From positions 31,560,602 through 31,624,601 of the forward strand of contig CM060464.1 in the NCBI GenBank assembly GCA_030544235.1: a stretch of DNA of 64,000 bases, read 5' to 3'. The translations under genes and the position numbers were made by a program. This DNA is from Lepturacanthus savala. Taxonomy: Eukaryota > Chordata > Actinopteri > Scombriformes > Trichiuridae. Under the pieces are notes generated by a model. The model was not told the DNA's origin, made no database searches, and saw only the letters and a list, made by a program, of their open reading frames with translations. Of this stretch, positions 34,185-45,660 are shown piece by piece; the first letter of the stretch is position 1; every line of letters starts with the position of its first letter.

Positions 34185-36888
34185 TCTGCAAGACAACATT
34201 TAAGTAAAAAAAAAAAAAAAACTTGTCTCAGTTTCAGCAGAAATGTGGCAGAGATTCATGTTGGGTGGAAATGACACTGTAAGAATCATTACAAGACATT
34301 TAAGAAAAAAAGTGGCCTTTACAATTATTCACACCAATCAAGAGAATTACAGAGTTTCAAAGAATTTTGCTCAGTTTTTTAAATACGTTCATACACTGCT
34401 GGTCTGGTTTTGGCAAAAACCCAGAATCCTGAATCAGGTCAGAAGTGATAGAGGCCTGGAAACATTCCTGTGAACCTCCACCAATGGCTTTGATAAAACA
34501 TGGCTCCTGATTGGCCCGAGCACTGCCTGCATGTTGCGTGGGATGTGACGCTGTCTGCATAACCGGTCTGCATCTCCCCTTCATCTCTACAGCAGATTTA
34601 CCAGGTGAAATTAAAGGCGTCCTTATATTTTGTACACTGAACACACAGCTAAACACACGCTAGAATGTGCAGCAGTCAACCACAGCTTATGTTTATGAAT
34701 GCTGCCATGGAGCTTTTTTATTTATTTATTTTATTTTATTTATTTATTTATTTATTTTTCTGCTGAGCCCATAATGGTTTAACCCATTATATGGTGATCT
34801 CTGTAAGTGAGATATCTCAGCTCATGCAAGATAGAGTTGGGAGGGGTGGAGGGGTTTGACTGTGACTAAGTGTGTTATTACTATTATTATTAAAACCTGC
34901 TGCAGCTGCAAAAACAGCTGAAACCGCCCATCCTTTCTGACCTGCCAACAATATGTTTTGGTGTTTTTGTGAGGCATCGTCGTCGTGAGTCAGTTTTGGA
35001 GAACATTTCTATTCTTTTAATTTGATTTCTCTGCAGCTCTGCTTGGCAACAACCCAATGTGATTTACTGTGGCTGGTGCTGCATTGACCTTTACAAATCA
35101 GGATTTAAACAGGCCGATATGACAGTTATTTGAATTTAGAGCTTTTATGTTTTATTCGTTCGTCTAATGTAATGTAATAAAACACATTATATTGCAGATG
35201 AAAGTACTCTCTGGCAGTGTGTTAGACATGCAGAGAATAACAATCTTACTTCTTTCAAAATCTCCACCGCATAAGAGATAAAGCTGCTTTAACAAGTGCA
35301 GAATTAGGAAAATAACGTTCTTAAATAGGCATTGTATTTCTTTTTTGTTTACATTTCAACTGAGGAAGGATCTATGGTGAAATTCCATATTCAGCAGGAT
35401 GAGCACATCTTTTATGTAATCTGCTCAGATAATTGTGTCAGGGGTCATTGTGAGGGCCCGATGTGAATTTTCAGGCTCTGTCACGGCTGTCAGGTCGACA
35501 GAGTGGCAGAGCATGAGCTCCCCAACTTGCTCATTGAAGCAGTTTTTAGCATTTTTTTTTCTTTTTGTGTGCGTCTTCTACCAGTAAATACGTCATTGCA
35601 GTAATCGCATTGATGAAACAAACAGCTGACAGCTCCACTCCATAATAAACTAATAAGTACAGTTCTCATTTTTCACCTTTAACACAACATGTAATTACAG
35701 GAGCAACAATTATAATAATGATGAAAAGAAGAATAAGAATAAATAAAAGCAATAGGTATCAGCACAACAATTTTCAGCTTGAACATACTCTCACTACGCT
35801 AGAATGGTAAAATGCTCAACATCCTTTGCACAGCTTACAGGATATTTCACAGAGAAAAATGAAAGACAAAGAATAAGACAATTTATATAAATAAATAAAT
35901 ATTTAGTTCGTTTTTTAATTGATTCAAAACCTCAATTTTAAAAACCTAGTTTGGTGTACGAATAATTCTATAAAAATTGTTAATAATAATGATAATGAAT
36001 GGTGATGTTGTAAGTGAAATGAAATAGCGAATCTGTGATCAGAACATGCCCTGAAAGATGGGGAATATTCTAATGCTACTATTATTTCATTGATTAGAAT
36101 TTATGTGTAAAACTTATTATTCTGTTCATAGTTCTCACACTCTTCACTTTTAATCTGTCAGTCTACTGTTCAGACAGTTCTGCAAAAACTAATCCTATAC
36201 GATGGATCCCTGAGATTTGAATGTATATCTCTCTGTATAAAGCAAAGAGTTTCTGTCCGTTTGTCCTTTACGTGTGTCGAGAACCGTCCATCTTTACTGT
36301 TGTCAGGTTTGTTGCTGGGGACCTGAGGGTTTGCGATGTCGAGTGGCGTGTGGAGATGTTTCAATGAGAAATGTCCAGAGAACATCAGAAGGAAACATTT
36401 ACATCAAACAAACATCTACAGTATTCCAATCACAAAAACTGATGCTGTGTTTGTTTACTCGCAGGTGTTTACAACACTTTACTATTACATCCTCAGGAAC
36501 ATCTGAGTTGAAGCTTCTAGTGACAGTCAGCAGGTGTTTATGGAATATGATTAAAGTGTAGAATCCACTGATAGTGTGCATGTGGGGTATTAAAGGACGT
36601 CACCGTTTTCTCTGGGTAATAAGATATAGGTATCAGCCATCATGACCTGACTTGGACCAACTTGTGGGTGCTTGACACCAAAAAAGTTTAAAACTGATGT
36701 TCTAGAACATTAAAAAGCCCCCAAATGTGTCTGAGCTGTGGGGATTCTAGAACCAGGCCTGCTGCTGGAATGTTGGACTGTTAGTGTGGCAGCGTTCACA
36801 GAAGTTCACTCAGACAGTTTGATGATGCTCAGAATCATCGTTCACGATTTTGTCACTTCTTGAAGAGGTTTATTATGTCTTCATCCAT
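34185..36888 (+). other. glra1: glra1 intron 2; no gene
   Basis: Includes a (TTTA)n run at about 34716-34758. Nothing else recognised. Confidence 0.5.
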
Positions 36889-37092
36889 GGTATGACTAGT
36901 TACTATTTTCTTTTATCACAGGTTTTACCTGACATGTTTCGACAGTAAACTTCCGGTCTACTTGCTTTTATCAGCTGATGTTATGGAGGTGATCATCAGC
37001 TGATAAAAGCATCAACATCTTGAAGATGTTAGTTTACCATTGAAACATCTTTTACATGTCTGTGATAAGAGAAAACGGTAACTATTCACACC
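36889..37092. mobile_element. Foldback element, about 200 bp imperfect palindrome
   Basis: The outer 33 bp of the two ends are inverted copies with a few substitutions (left ggtatgactagttac, right in reverse ggtgtgaatagttac, both continuing to ttatcacag). The centre is a perfect 17-bp inverted pair, GCTTTTATCAGCTGATG and its complement, with a 14-nt loop around 36990. The intermediate parts match loosely. It is non-coding; superfamily unknown. Confidence 0.65.
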
Positions 37093-37522
37093 ATTTTGTC
37101 ATTCGACAAAGACTGATTGAGCTAATGAGCTAACATGCTAAACATTAATCTTGTTAAACTTGTTAAAGTTGTGTTGTTGGTTATAACCTTTCGTGGTTAA
37201 GGTGTCGTGAATTTTCTGATTTGGTAAAAAGTAGTGGATCTCACATTGAGAAGCTGAAACAAGGTCACTAGCAAGATGGAGTAAGTTAATTTGCTTAATT
37301 CTGGGTATAAAAAGAGAGGGAAAATGACTGACAATCAAACTGTGTTTATGAACTTCAGCTCTGAAACATTGTCTTTGACGATAAACAGGATACATCATGG
37401 AAACCTGGAATGGGAGGTTCAAGTGAAATGCCATGTTAGCTGTGTTCTGGAAACATGGGATTCCCGAAAACTGACTAGTAGAACTTCCTCTGGAATGTTG
37501 GAATGTTTAGACCTGTAAACAT

Positions 37523-37788
37523 TTAAAAGACCAGTGTGTAGGCTTTAGTGGCATCCAGAGGTGAATCAACGGCAGCGACTTCAACATAAAAATGAGAAAA
37601 AAACAAGTCTGTTTCCAGAACCAGTTTCCTGTTCCGTAGAAACACTCTGATGCAACACGTTATTTATGAATAATGAAAACATAACAATTCTTAGTTTCAG
37701 GCGATTAATCATTAATGAAAACGTGCTATGAATATTCTGTTCCATTTCTGCCAATAGACCCTTTAAATCCTACACACTGCTCCTTTAA
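37523..37788. mobile_element. TTAA-flanked miniature element (266 bp)
   Basis: TTAA at 37523-37526 and at 37785-37788 bounds the unit. The ends are inverted repeats: ttaaaagaccagtgtgtagg at the left, and ttaaaggagcagtgtgtagg from the right end read in reverse (17 of 20 positions equal). TTAA duplication is the mark of piggyBac-type insertion. There is no open frame, so this is a MITE. Confidence 0.7.
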
Positions 37789-37903
37789 GGGAACCAGAAT
37801 GTGGCCGGAATGCGGAATGTTATACTAAATGTTAAGAGCATATTATAAAGAAGCTGTAGTTTCTGCTATATGCAAGATGATTGTGCTCTTTTCTGCCTAC
37901 ATG

Positions 37904-37909
<6 letters not shown>

Positions 37910-37977
<68 letters not shown>
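37910..37977. repeat. (CA)n microsatellite, about 33 units
   Basis: Pure CA run. Confidence 0.98.
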
Positions 37978-37979
<2 letters not shown>

Positions 37980-40728
37980 CATCAAATTAGCACCAGCCCT
38001 GCTAATTTTGCAGACCGTGCAGCAGCAACAGTAGATGAAGAGTGGGGAGGGAAACACGGGAGATTTGCCCGAAGCTATGAATGTGCCAGCATGAGAAGAA
38101 ATTACACTGATCATGACCGGGGGTCCAGTGTGTGGGCAAAACGCTTCCGATTGATTTAGCAGGTTCCTACTTCGCAGAGAGAGGAGAGCAAACACTCCTG
38201 ACACATTCGGGACAAGCCATTTATAATCCATGACTTCATTCCTTATTTCATTCTCTCTTTGGGCTTCATCTGTCCTTTCTGGAATCTTCATTCATTCACT
38301 CTTTCATTCATTTCTTCCTTACCTCTCTTGAAACTTATGTTTTCTTCTATGCTTTTAAACTATTGTGTTGATATTTTTAAGGTTTTTGTTGTATATCACT
38401 TTGGACAAAAACTTCTTCTAAGACATCTTAATAAAGTAAATATAATAATTATAGTAGATTTTATAGTAAAACACTTTTTATTCAAGAATCTCAAGGTGCT
38501 ACAGGTAAAAATAATTAAAGAAAACAGGAAACAAAGTAAATATCAACAAGAATAAACAGATTCCTTCCCTCATACTTCTTTATAATAACATACAATAATT
38601 CAGTTTCTTTACTTTTTTCCTTGTCTTAATCTTTCCCCACACAACTTACTTTCTTTTCATTCTTCATTTGGTGTTTTCCTCATGTATTCAAACGTTCTAA
38701 TCTTTCTTTCGTTATCTTTTCATCCTTTCCTCTTTCCATCCTTCAACATGTTATTTTACTGTCCAGACTTACTCTGAAGCATCTGTCTTCCTCTGGAGTG
38801 ATGAAGGTCATTAGTATCATGGTGCTTCTCCCCTCTTCCCTCTCGTTTGACCCCCCCCCCCCCCTCCCCTCCCCTCAGGCCTCCTCTGTATTCGAGCCGT
38901 GTTTACTGAGCCAAAGATTCCTGAAACAAATTGGACTTGTTTGAGCATGTTGTGCGTCAGGCGGTGGCAGTGCTCACAGATACTCAGATGCAGTAGGATG
39001 GCCCTTTCTGATTAACTCACCCTTATGACGAATGGCCACATGGCGACACACAGATAAATGTTTTGGTATGAGGGAAAAAGTGTGTCTGTTTGCATGTAAG
39101 AGTGTGTGAGCAAACTCAATGAATGAAGCAGGCTCCAGATACAGCCGCCCTCTCCTGCTCCACCATAACCTTGTCCTTCCTCATCACTCAAGCCAGGCGA
39201 GGACGATGACCCTGACCCCAAGCAAGCTTTCAGTTTTTATGGCTGCTAGCAGGCCATATCTACAGCTTAGCATTTCTTCCCCAAATTCAAACCACCAGGA
39301 CCTAAAAAGACCTTAAATGCATCTCAACCAGCATCCACCAGGCCGTTAGTTATTTATTTCATAGCTTTGGTTTGTTTTTTGGATCTGATCGGATGCTACG
39401 AATCTGCCTCCGCCTCATGTGAATCCCGGCGATGATCAGTGTGGGGGGAAAAAAAAAATTCTCCATTGAGAATCCACCACTTTGCTTTTGAGCTGAATGT
39501 CCCTCTGAATAAATGGACATAACATGATAAGTAAATATACACAGTCTGGCCGTATATTTACATGTTTGGCTTCCTCCTTTTTTCTCCTCCTCCTCTCTTT
39601 CATCTTTGTTTCTTTTCACAGCTGGAATACTTATTACTACATGATACTATACTTGTGTTAAACTCCACCTCCCTCCTCGCACCTCTTCCTCCCTCCTTCT
39701 CCTCTCCTCGCCAGGGTTGAATGTGGCGAGGTGGCACTGTAGTTATTAGCTGTCAGAGCCTGACGTTCATTTGGTGTTATCAGCACTTGTTTAATGGCTA
39801 CTTAATGGGATTAATGGGCATAAGGTAATGAGCGTGGGCTGGATAGAGGAATGGCTGCCGGGGAAAAAACAATAGGATGAGGGAGGGAGAGAGCGAGAGA
39901 AGATGGGGGAAGAAGGTGCTGCTGAAAATGGTCGTCTTTCTTGGATTTACATACATGAGATTGGAAAGAGCCGAAGATGACAAAAGTGCATCCACCACAC
40001 AAGATGTTTTCCACTAGCTCAGCACCAGAATGTTCTAACACAGGTCCCTGTGGCCTCAGTATATAACACTCACAGCAGACATGAATAAACAACTCAAGCT
40101 GTAATAGCTACTACTTATTATTATTTTTTTTTTTACAAGAGCTTACTTTCTGCAAAGATGCAAACACAAAAATCTCCTGGAGTGAGGAAGGGCCATCTCT
40201 GCCCATAGGAAGGTCTAATGTATCCTTTAGTTTTCTGGGTAATGGCCCCACTACTTTACGAGCCAGGGAATTTGGATGGGAACTATATTGCACAGAGCGA
40301 GGAATTTTAATGTCGTCGCAGAGGTGACTCTCCCCTGAGTTATGACAAAAATATCGATCACGCTTCAACGTCTAGTGTCTAGTAGGGAGGAGGCAGAATG
40401 GCAAGGGCAGCGAAGAGAGGAATATTGAATAGGGGAATGGTAAAAGCAGCCAAACGGACGAGGCCACTCAAGACAGACTGAGAGGAGGCGGGGGAGGGGA
40501 GCGGACAGATAAAGACAAGGACGGATGTATTTGGCCCAGTGCTATAGGAAGATCTCCGATCTTTCACTTTAGTAAAAGCAGCAACATCACAATGAACAAA
40601 CAAGTTCATTTGCAAAAACAGATAAATAATGAAAAAAATAATGAGCTGAGGCTTGTAATTTCAATAGTTTTTGAGATATCCCAATTTTGTCTGAACTACT
40701 GATTCTGTTTGACTGTTATCACCTAGAG
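37978..40728 (+). other. glra1: glra1 intron 2; no gene, one candidate regulatory block
   Basis: A C homopolymer run is at about 38851-38870. The stretch at 39700-39870 is compositionally balanced with repeated TTAATGG words and no repeat similarity, so it could be regulatory. The rest is unremarkable. Confidence 0.4.
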
Positions 40729-40880
40729 CAGGGGTTTTCAAAGTGTGGGATAGTGAGCCTCCCCTAGGAGAACTCAAAAGCACACCGGCCCCCCTTCACC
40801 CCCCCAAATCATTATTGCTATTATTACGGTTATTGTTGTTGCTTCAAAAAGGTTTTAAACAATAAATGTTTTTAACACAA

Positions 40881-40975
40881 CACATTTTAACATCTGTATA
40901 TTTTCAATAGATTTTTTAAACACATTTTAACATCTGTATATTTTCATTAGATTTTTTAAACACATTTTAACATTT
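40881..40975. repeat. 40-bp tandem repeat, 2.4 copies
   Basis: The unit CACATTTTAACATCTGTATA plus 20 more bases repeats at 40881-40920 and 40921-40960 with one difference, then partially to 40975. It lies inside the outer hAT element next to the end of its transposase remnant. Confidence 0.9.
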
Positions 40976-41268
40976 TAAGGCTTCCCCGCCTTCGCAATAC
41001 GTAACGCCACGCGATACGATTCTTCAGTTGCCCTGGTATTCACAGTGCCAAATGCCTCAATTACTTTTTTCTGTGACCGCAATTCCTTCAGTTTCAGGTC
41101 AAAAAAGGTGTTTGGTTGAAATGTGACGCCGGAGTTTACATGGCCGCATACTGTCATTAGCTAGCACTTCTTTACAGATGACACACTGTGGCAGCGGAGC
41201 ATCATCTGTGCCAGCTATGAAAAGCCAAACTTCAGATAATCAGGGTCATACTTTCTTTTCTTTCTGCT
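40976..41268 (-). pseudogene. ZBED5-like hAT transposase fragment (BED finger)
   Basis: Read from 41268 leftwards, the pieces are SRKKRKYDPDYLKFGF, then after a frameshift AGTDDAPLPQCVICKEVLAN followed by DSMRPCKLRRHISTKH. A second shift leads to FFDLKLKELRSQKKVIEAFG and TRATEESYRVALRIAKAGKP, ending at 40976. C-x2-C with a distal H-x4-H is a BED zinc finger, and the surrounding wording is that of ZBED5-type hAT transposases. At least two indels break it and everything after VALRIAKAGKP is missing, including the catalytic core. Confidence 0.85.
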
Positions 41269-41270
41269 CA

Positions 41271-42517
41271 CCCCAGACTAGGGATGTCCCGATCCAGCTT
41301 TTTCCACTCCCGATCCGATACCGATATAGTATTTGCCCTTCCGATCCGATACTGGTGGCCGATACCGATACCAGCCTATCCAACCAAGCATGTATTAAAG
41401 TTTAAAGTTACTTAGCCTTCTTACTTAGTTATTAGACTCATATTGAAAAGGGGTTTAGTACTCTTGATAACAACTAGCCAGCTGACTTAAGTGAGTTTGA
41501 ATACACAAAGGTTGGTAACAAGAAACTGACCTGTTTATTCAGGGATTAACAACATGAAAAATAACAAACAGGAATGGCATCAGTGGTCAGTAAAAGTGCA
41601 AATCAGACTGTAAACTGTATGGAAAAAAAGAAACACAAATAACCTGAATGTAAAATAGTCTATTAACTCAGCATCAGTACTCTGCTTTTGAGCAGGTGTG
41701 AACCAAGGCTTTAAAAACCAGTGCAAATTTTATTGTTAACTATTTAAAAACAAAAATGCCCTCTACTCCCCAATCTCCTCCACACTTTTTGCTCCATCCC
41801 TATCTACACACTGCCTTCAACTGTTTGCCCTGACTGCAGTCCGAGCACTCGGGGGTGCGCGAGCTAAAAAATGTAATGGCGGTCTGGAGTGTTTTAAATA
41901 AAGTTTTTTCAAAGTGGGATTTTCCGACAGAATAAAGAGTCTAAATAAACGTTTTATTTGTCACATTGAATGGATATTCAACATCCTGTTATACATCTTC
42001 TCTCTGTTTAGACATTAACACTTTTCATTTATTTTTTGGTGCGTCGTTATTCCTGCATCAGGTGACACACAGTCGAGTCCAGTCACCGGAGTCGCGCTCA
42101 CATTTCCGCCGATTTGCGGAGATGTGTTCCGTTAAAAAAGGAGAAGAAGTCAAAATCCCATGTGAAATAAAGAAAACGATGTAGTCACATTAGTTACATT
42201 ATCCGAGTGCTGCAACAATTCCAGTGGTTCGTTTCGGTGTAATTACGCTGTTTCGGTGTCTGTGCCGTTTGGCACGGAGCGACAAGTCTGAGCGTCTCTG
42301 GTTGCTATGCAACGCGAGGCGAGTTGAACAAATGTGGGGAGACGCTAATGCTGGTGTGCTGGAAAATGCGGATTGTTGTTTCGCTAAAATGCTGGATTTT
42401 AGCGAAACAACAGCAAAAAAAACTGGAATGGATTATCTGAATAGGTCCGCTGGAAATTTGCCAATATCGGCGACCGATCCGATGCTGATATTGGATCGGG
42501 ACAAGCCTACCCCAGAC
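41271..42517. mobile_element. Inner hAT-type element nested in the outer hAT
   Basis: Perfect 8-bp duplications CCCCAGAC at 41271-41278 and 42510-42517 bound 41279-42509 (1231 bp). The ends are inverted: tagggatgtcccgatcc at the left, and taggcttgtcccgatcc from the right (15 of 17). Both subterminal parts carry repeated CCGATCCGATAC / CCGATATCGG words. No transposase is evident inside, so it was moved in trans. A short internal stretch (41847-41879) matches the hAT end at 31637. Confidence 0.92.
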
Positions 42518-42690
42518 TCTGTGCCCTCTCTCACTTTGACTTTGGATGTTAAAAATCAATCCATTTTGCCACTCGCCAGATGTTTACACTCTTACATTCT
42601 TTTTTTTTTCTCTCGCCGCGCCTCCCCTGAACCCCTCTGGCGCCCCCGAGGGGAGGCGCGCCTCACACTTTGAAAACCGCTGACCTAGAG

Positions 42691-45525
42691 TAAATAATAA
42701 ATACGTTGATTTTTGAAAATTTCTAAAACTGGGGTAATCTGCTTCTTTGCAAATTAACTATACATATATTCCTTTACAAGTCTCAAAATCTCCCTTAGGT
42801 AAACATCGAAGTATTAAAGTAAAAAGCAATTAAGCAAACTTGTAAACTAATGTTAACTTCCGTTTATGTATAAAATATTGATCAGAAAATAAACTAAAGC
42901 CATTAAATAAATGTAGTGGAGTAAAAAGTTCCATATTTCCCTCTGAAATATAATAATCTCAGTATTCTAATAAAGTGCAGTACCTTGGCAGTATTTGTTA
43001 ACACTGACTGCAGCAGAATTCTGTATATGAAATGAATCAATGAAATGAGTCAAATGAATGAACTCTGTCTCTTCACTCATTGATATAAATACCTCACATC
43101 ATTATTGTTTCTTCCTGATCTAAAGAAAGTCAAAATGTGGAATGAGTTTGGCTCAGGGCGATTTGAAGCAAATGTGGGATGTGTAAGACCAGTTGACGGC
43201 TGCATCATTGCATCCTCCTCCTTTCGCGGCCCACTGCTCCATGGCTAATAAGTTTACGAGGAGGGAGATTCTGCTTCATAAAAGGCCATTCTAGTCCTCC
43301 CGCGGAATCCTATCACACCTCTAATTACCAGCTGGAGGGAGAAAAAAAGGCGTAAGCCCACCGTACCAATCTAAGCAGCCTGATGGAGAGGTCGCCACAT
43401 AATTATTTACCGCTGTGACACGATCAGGATGGCGGCGAGCTGTTGTTTCCAGGCCCGACACGGCAGACACGTCTAATCGCCCGGCTGATGCGGGCAGCCC
43501 GGAGAACATGAAACATTCAGGGCAAATCCCTGTTCTCATTTCACAAAAAGATGCCTTTGATTTCACATCGGCGAGGCTTTATTTGTTTTTACACCTCCCC
43601 TGCAAAGCCGGGAGAATTGATTCCGCATGGCGCCAGTAATTAGCTCACGTTATGAGATTTCCGCTGCCAGTGAAGCGAAGCCTGAAAAAAAACAAAGCTG
43701 CTGCAGTTTTAATGCCAGGATCAGGCACCGGGATGTTGGACAGACTGGCGGCCGCAGGGCTAAGCCCGAGCTTAGCCCTGACACGGAGAGATTGCCGTGC
43801 AGCAGAGGAGAGAGGAAAAATTGCCTTTCATGGATTCAGGCAGATTATAGAGTTTAAGTCACCTGTCTACAACAGTTCATGGTCGCGACGAATACTTTCC
43901 ATCTATCTTAGGAGTCATTTCCCTTTCTTTTTTTTTTTTTCGGCTGACAATGACAGATTACAATATTGCTGCTAGACTTCTACTCAGTGTAGTCGCCATC
44001 CTTCACTGTGGCAGTTGTCAAGTACAGCAAAGTAGGCCGGCCCGGGTTTACCCAGTTCAGTGCAGTTTGGGGGTAGGATAGGACATTAATCAACAAGTCT
44101 AGGCTGCAAAAGAAAAAAGGGAGGATGTTGTTGGACTGTGTTCATGCAGTGATTGAAAGAGAAGCTGTGTGATGACATTTCTAACCCTGCTAAAAATTTA
44201 TTGCAAAGAAATACATTTCACTGTCAAACATGCACAAGGCATCATTATTGGCTCTGGAACAATTTAACGTTTGAAGGTCAGATCAAACTGTATATTGTCT
44301 GACCTTTATATGAGGATATTTCTGGAGAGGGATTGTAGGAAGTGTGTTTTAATGGTGAGAGGTGCGGTGCTGGGGGTTCGGTGATCGGAGGACAAATTAA
44401 TCTTTTGCCAGATACCTTTTTGAACTTCCAAGACAAATCCGATAAGCCACTTATCTCCAGTGACATGTCAGACACGTCACTGGAGTCGTTTGTGGAACAG
44501 ACAGTCGTTTGTGGAACAGACAGTAACTTTCCCTGGAATGAGCGGGTGAAACATACGACCTCTGCCTCCAAATCCTCGACTTAGGCACGGTTGCGGTTTT
44601 CTGTTATAAATCGGCAAACGAAAAGGTCCCTTTCTGTGGTATGACTGAAATTATGAGGCCCATTTGGAAGAGGTTGAGGATGGGAGCACAATCTTTTGTC
44701 ATTCCGGTGGAGTATGGCCCCATTTCAGACAAAATGACGAATCAAATTAATGATGCCCATTTGAAGGAAGAAGTAGAAATTCATTTCAGATTTGCAGATC
44801 ATTTTTCCATTTCGGTGGGGTTACGGCTCCATTTCTGTGAGTCAAATCACTGGGACAAAAGAGTCAATTTTTGAGAACTTTGTGATCGGTTCATTTCATT
44901 TAGAAGTCACTCTGGAATGTTCCAACTTCACCACCAACCTGTTGCCTGACAGAACAGAAAGAAAATCTCCTTGGAGGCCAAATGAGGGAAAACTGAGCCA
45001 GTTTGACATGTAGTCTTTTCATTTCCCTGCCCTCCTCCTTTTCTACCTCTTCCTCCTCCTCTCTGGCCTCTTGCATCTCCTGTAGTGCATTTTGCTAGTC
45101 CTATTTCAGCTCCTCTTGACAACAACTGCATTGCAACCCCCCTCTTCCTCCTCCTTCTCCTCCTCCTTCTTCACCCCCCCCTTCATCCCAGTTGCATTGC
45201 CTCTCCTGTCCTGCCCGCAGCAGTATGGCAGTAGATTGTACCTCTACAGACTCGTGCATCCCTCTCCTTCCTGCTATTGCCTTCGCAGTATGTTGACCCC
45301 TCCCCTCCCCCTCCTCCCCCCACCACACCTAAGTCTCCCCCACTGCCACACACTCACCTTACTGAGTGTTGGCAGCAGTGCGACACCTTAGATAATCGAG
45401 CCTTGCTGTCTTGTTCGCTCCTTGATAGACAAAGCGGTTGTTTTCCTTAATGAGGACAAACAACGTATAGTTGGTTACGTGTTGTTAGAATATGCTGTGT
45501 TTAATTCTGATCTTTTTTTTATTAG
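42691..45525 (+). other. glra1: glra1 intron 2; candidate regulatory block and pyrimidine-rich tract
   Basis: No gene. About 43190-43870 is balanced, CpG-containing, unique-looking DNA with TAATTA-type words, the best conserved-element candidate in intron 2. A perfect 19-bp tandem duplication lies at 44484-44521. About 45020-45350 is pyrimidine-rich. Confidence 0.45.
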
Positions 45526-45564
45526 ACCCCAAAGGTTCCAAAAATGAAGCTACTCACAAGAAAG
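45526..45564 (+). CDS. Candidate 39-nt cassette exon in glra1 intron 2 (speculative)
   Basis: Preceded by a T-rich tract and ATTAG acceptor (AG 45524-45525) and followed by AAAG|GTACTT. With the phase-1 carry-over from glra1 exon 2 it would read DPKGSKNEATHKK and return to phase 1, adding 13 residues without a stop. No known glycine receptor exon matches, and the donor is weak. It may be a chance splice-like pair. It could also belong to an unrecognised transcript. Confidence 0.12.
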
Positions 45565-45610
45565 GTACTTTCCTTGTTCCTTTTTCCTTTTTTTTCTTTT
45601 TTTCTAGTCT

Positions 45611-45660
45611 TCTTTTTCTTCTTCTTCTTCTTCTTCTTCTTCTTCTTCTGATTCTTCTTC
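45611..45660. repeat. (CTT)n microsatellite
   Basis: About 13 units of TTC with one interruption. Confidence 0.95.

Larger units (their letters stand above)
40721..42690 (-). mobile_element. hAT element of ZBED5/Charlie type, interrupted by a second hAT
   Basis: Perfect 8-bp duplications ACCTAGAG (40721-40728 and 42683-42690) flank 40729-42682. The ends are inverted repeats: caggggttttcaaagtgtg, and from the right cagcggttttcaaagtgtg (18 of 19). It carries a broken BED-finger transposase start on the - strand. A second hAT of 1231 bp sits at 41279-42509 just upstream of that coding region. Without the insert the host is about 715 bp, so it had already lost most of its transposase. Confidence 0.92.

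Noticed and set aside
44342..44874. + strand frames of 77-80 codons in non-repetitive DNA
   Set aside because: No family resemblance, no convincing acceptor or donor at the edges, and stops close by in all frames.
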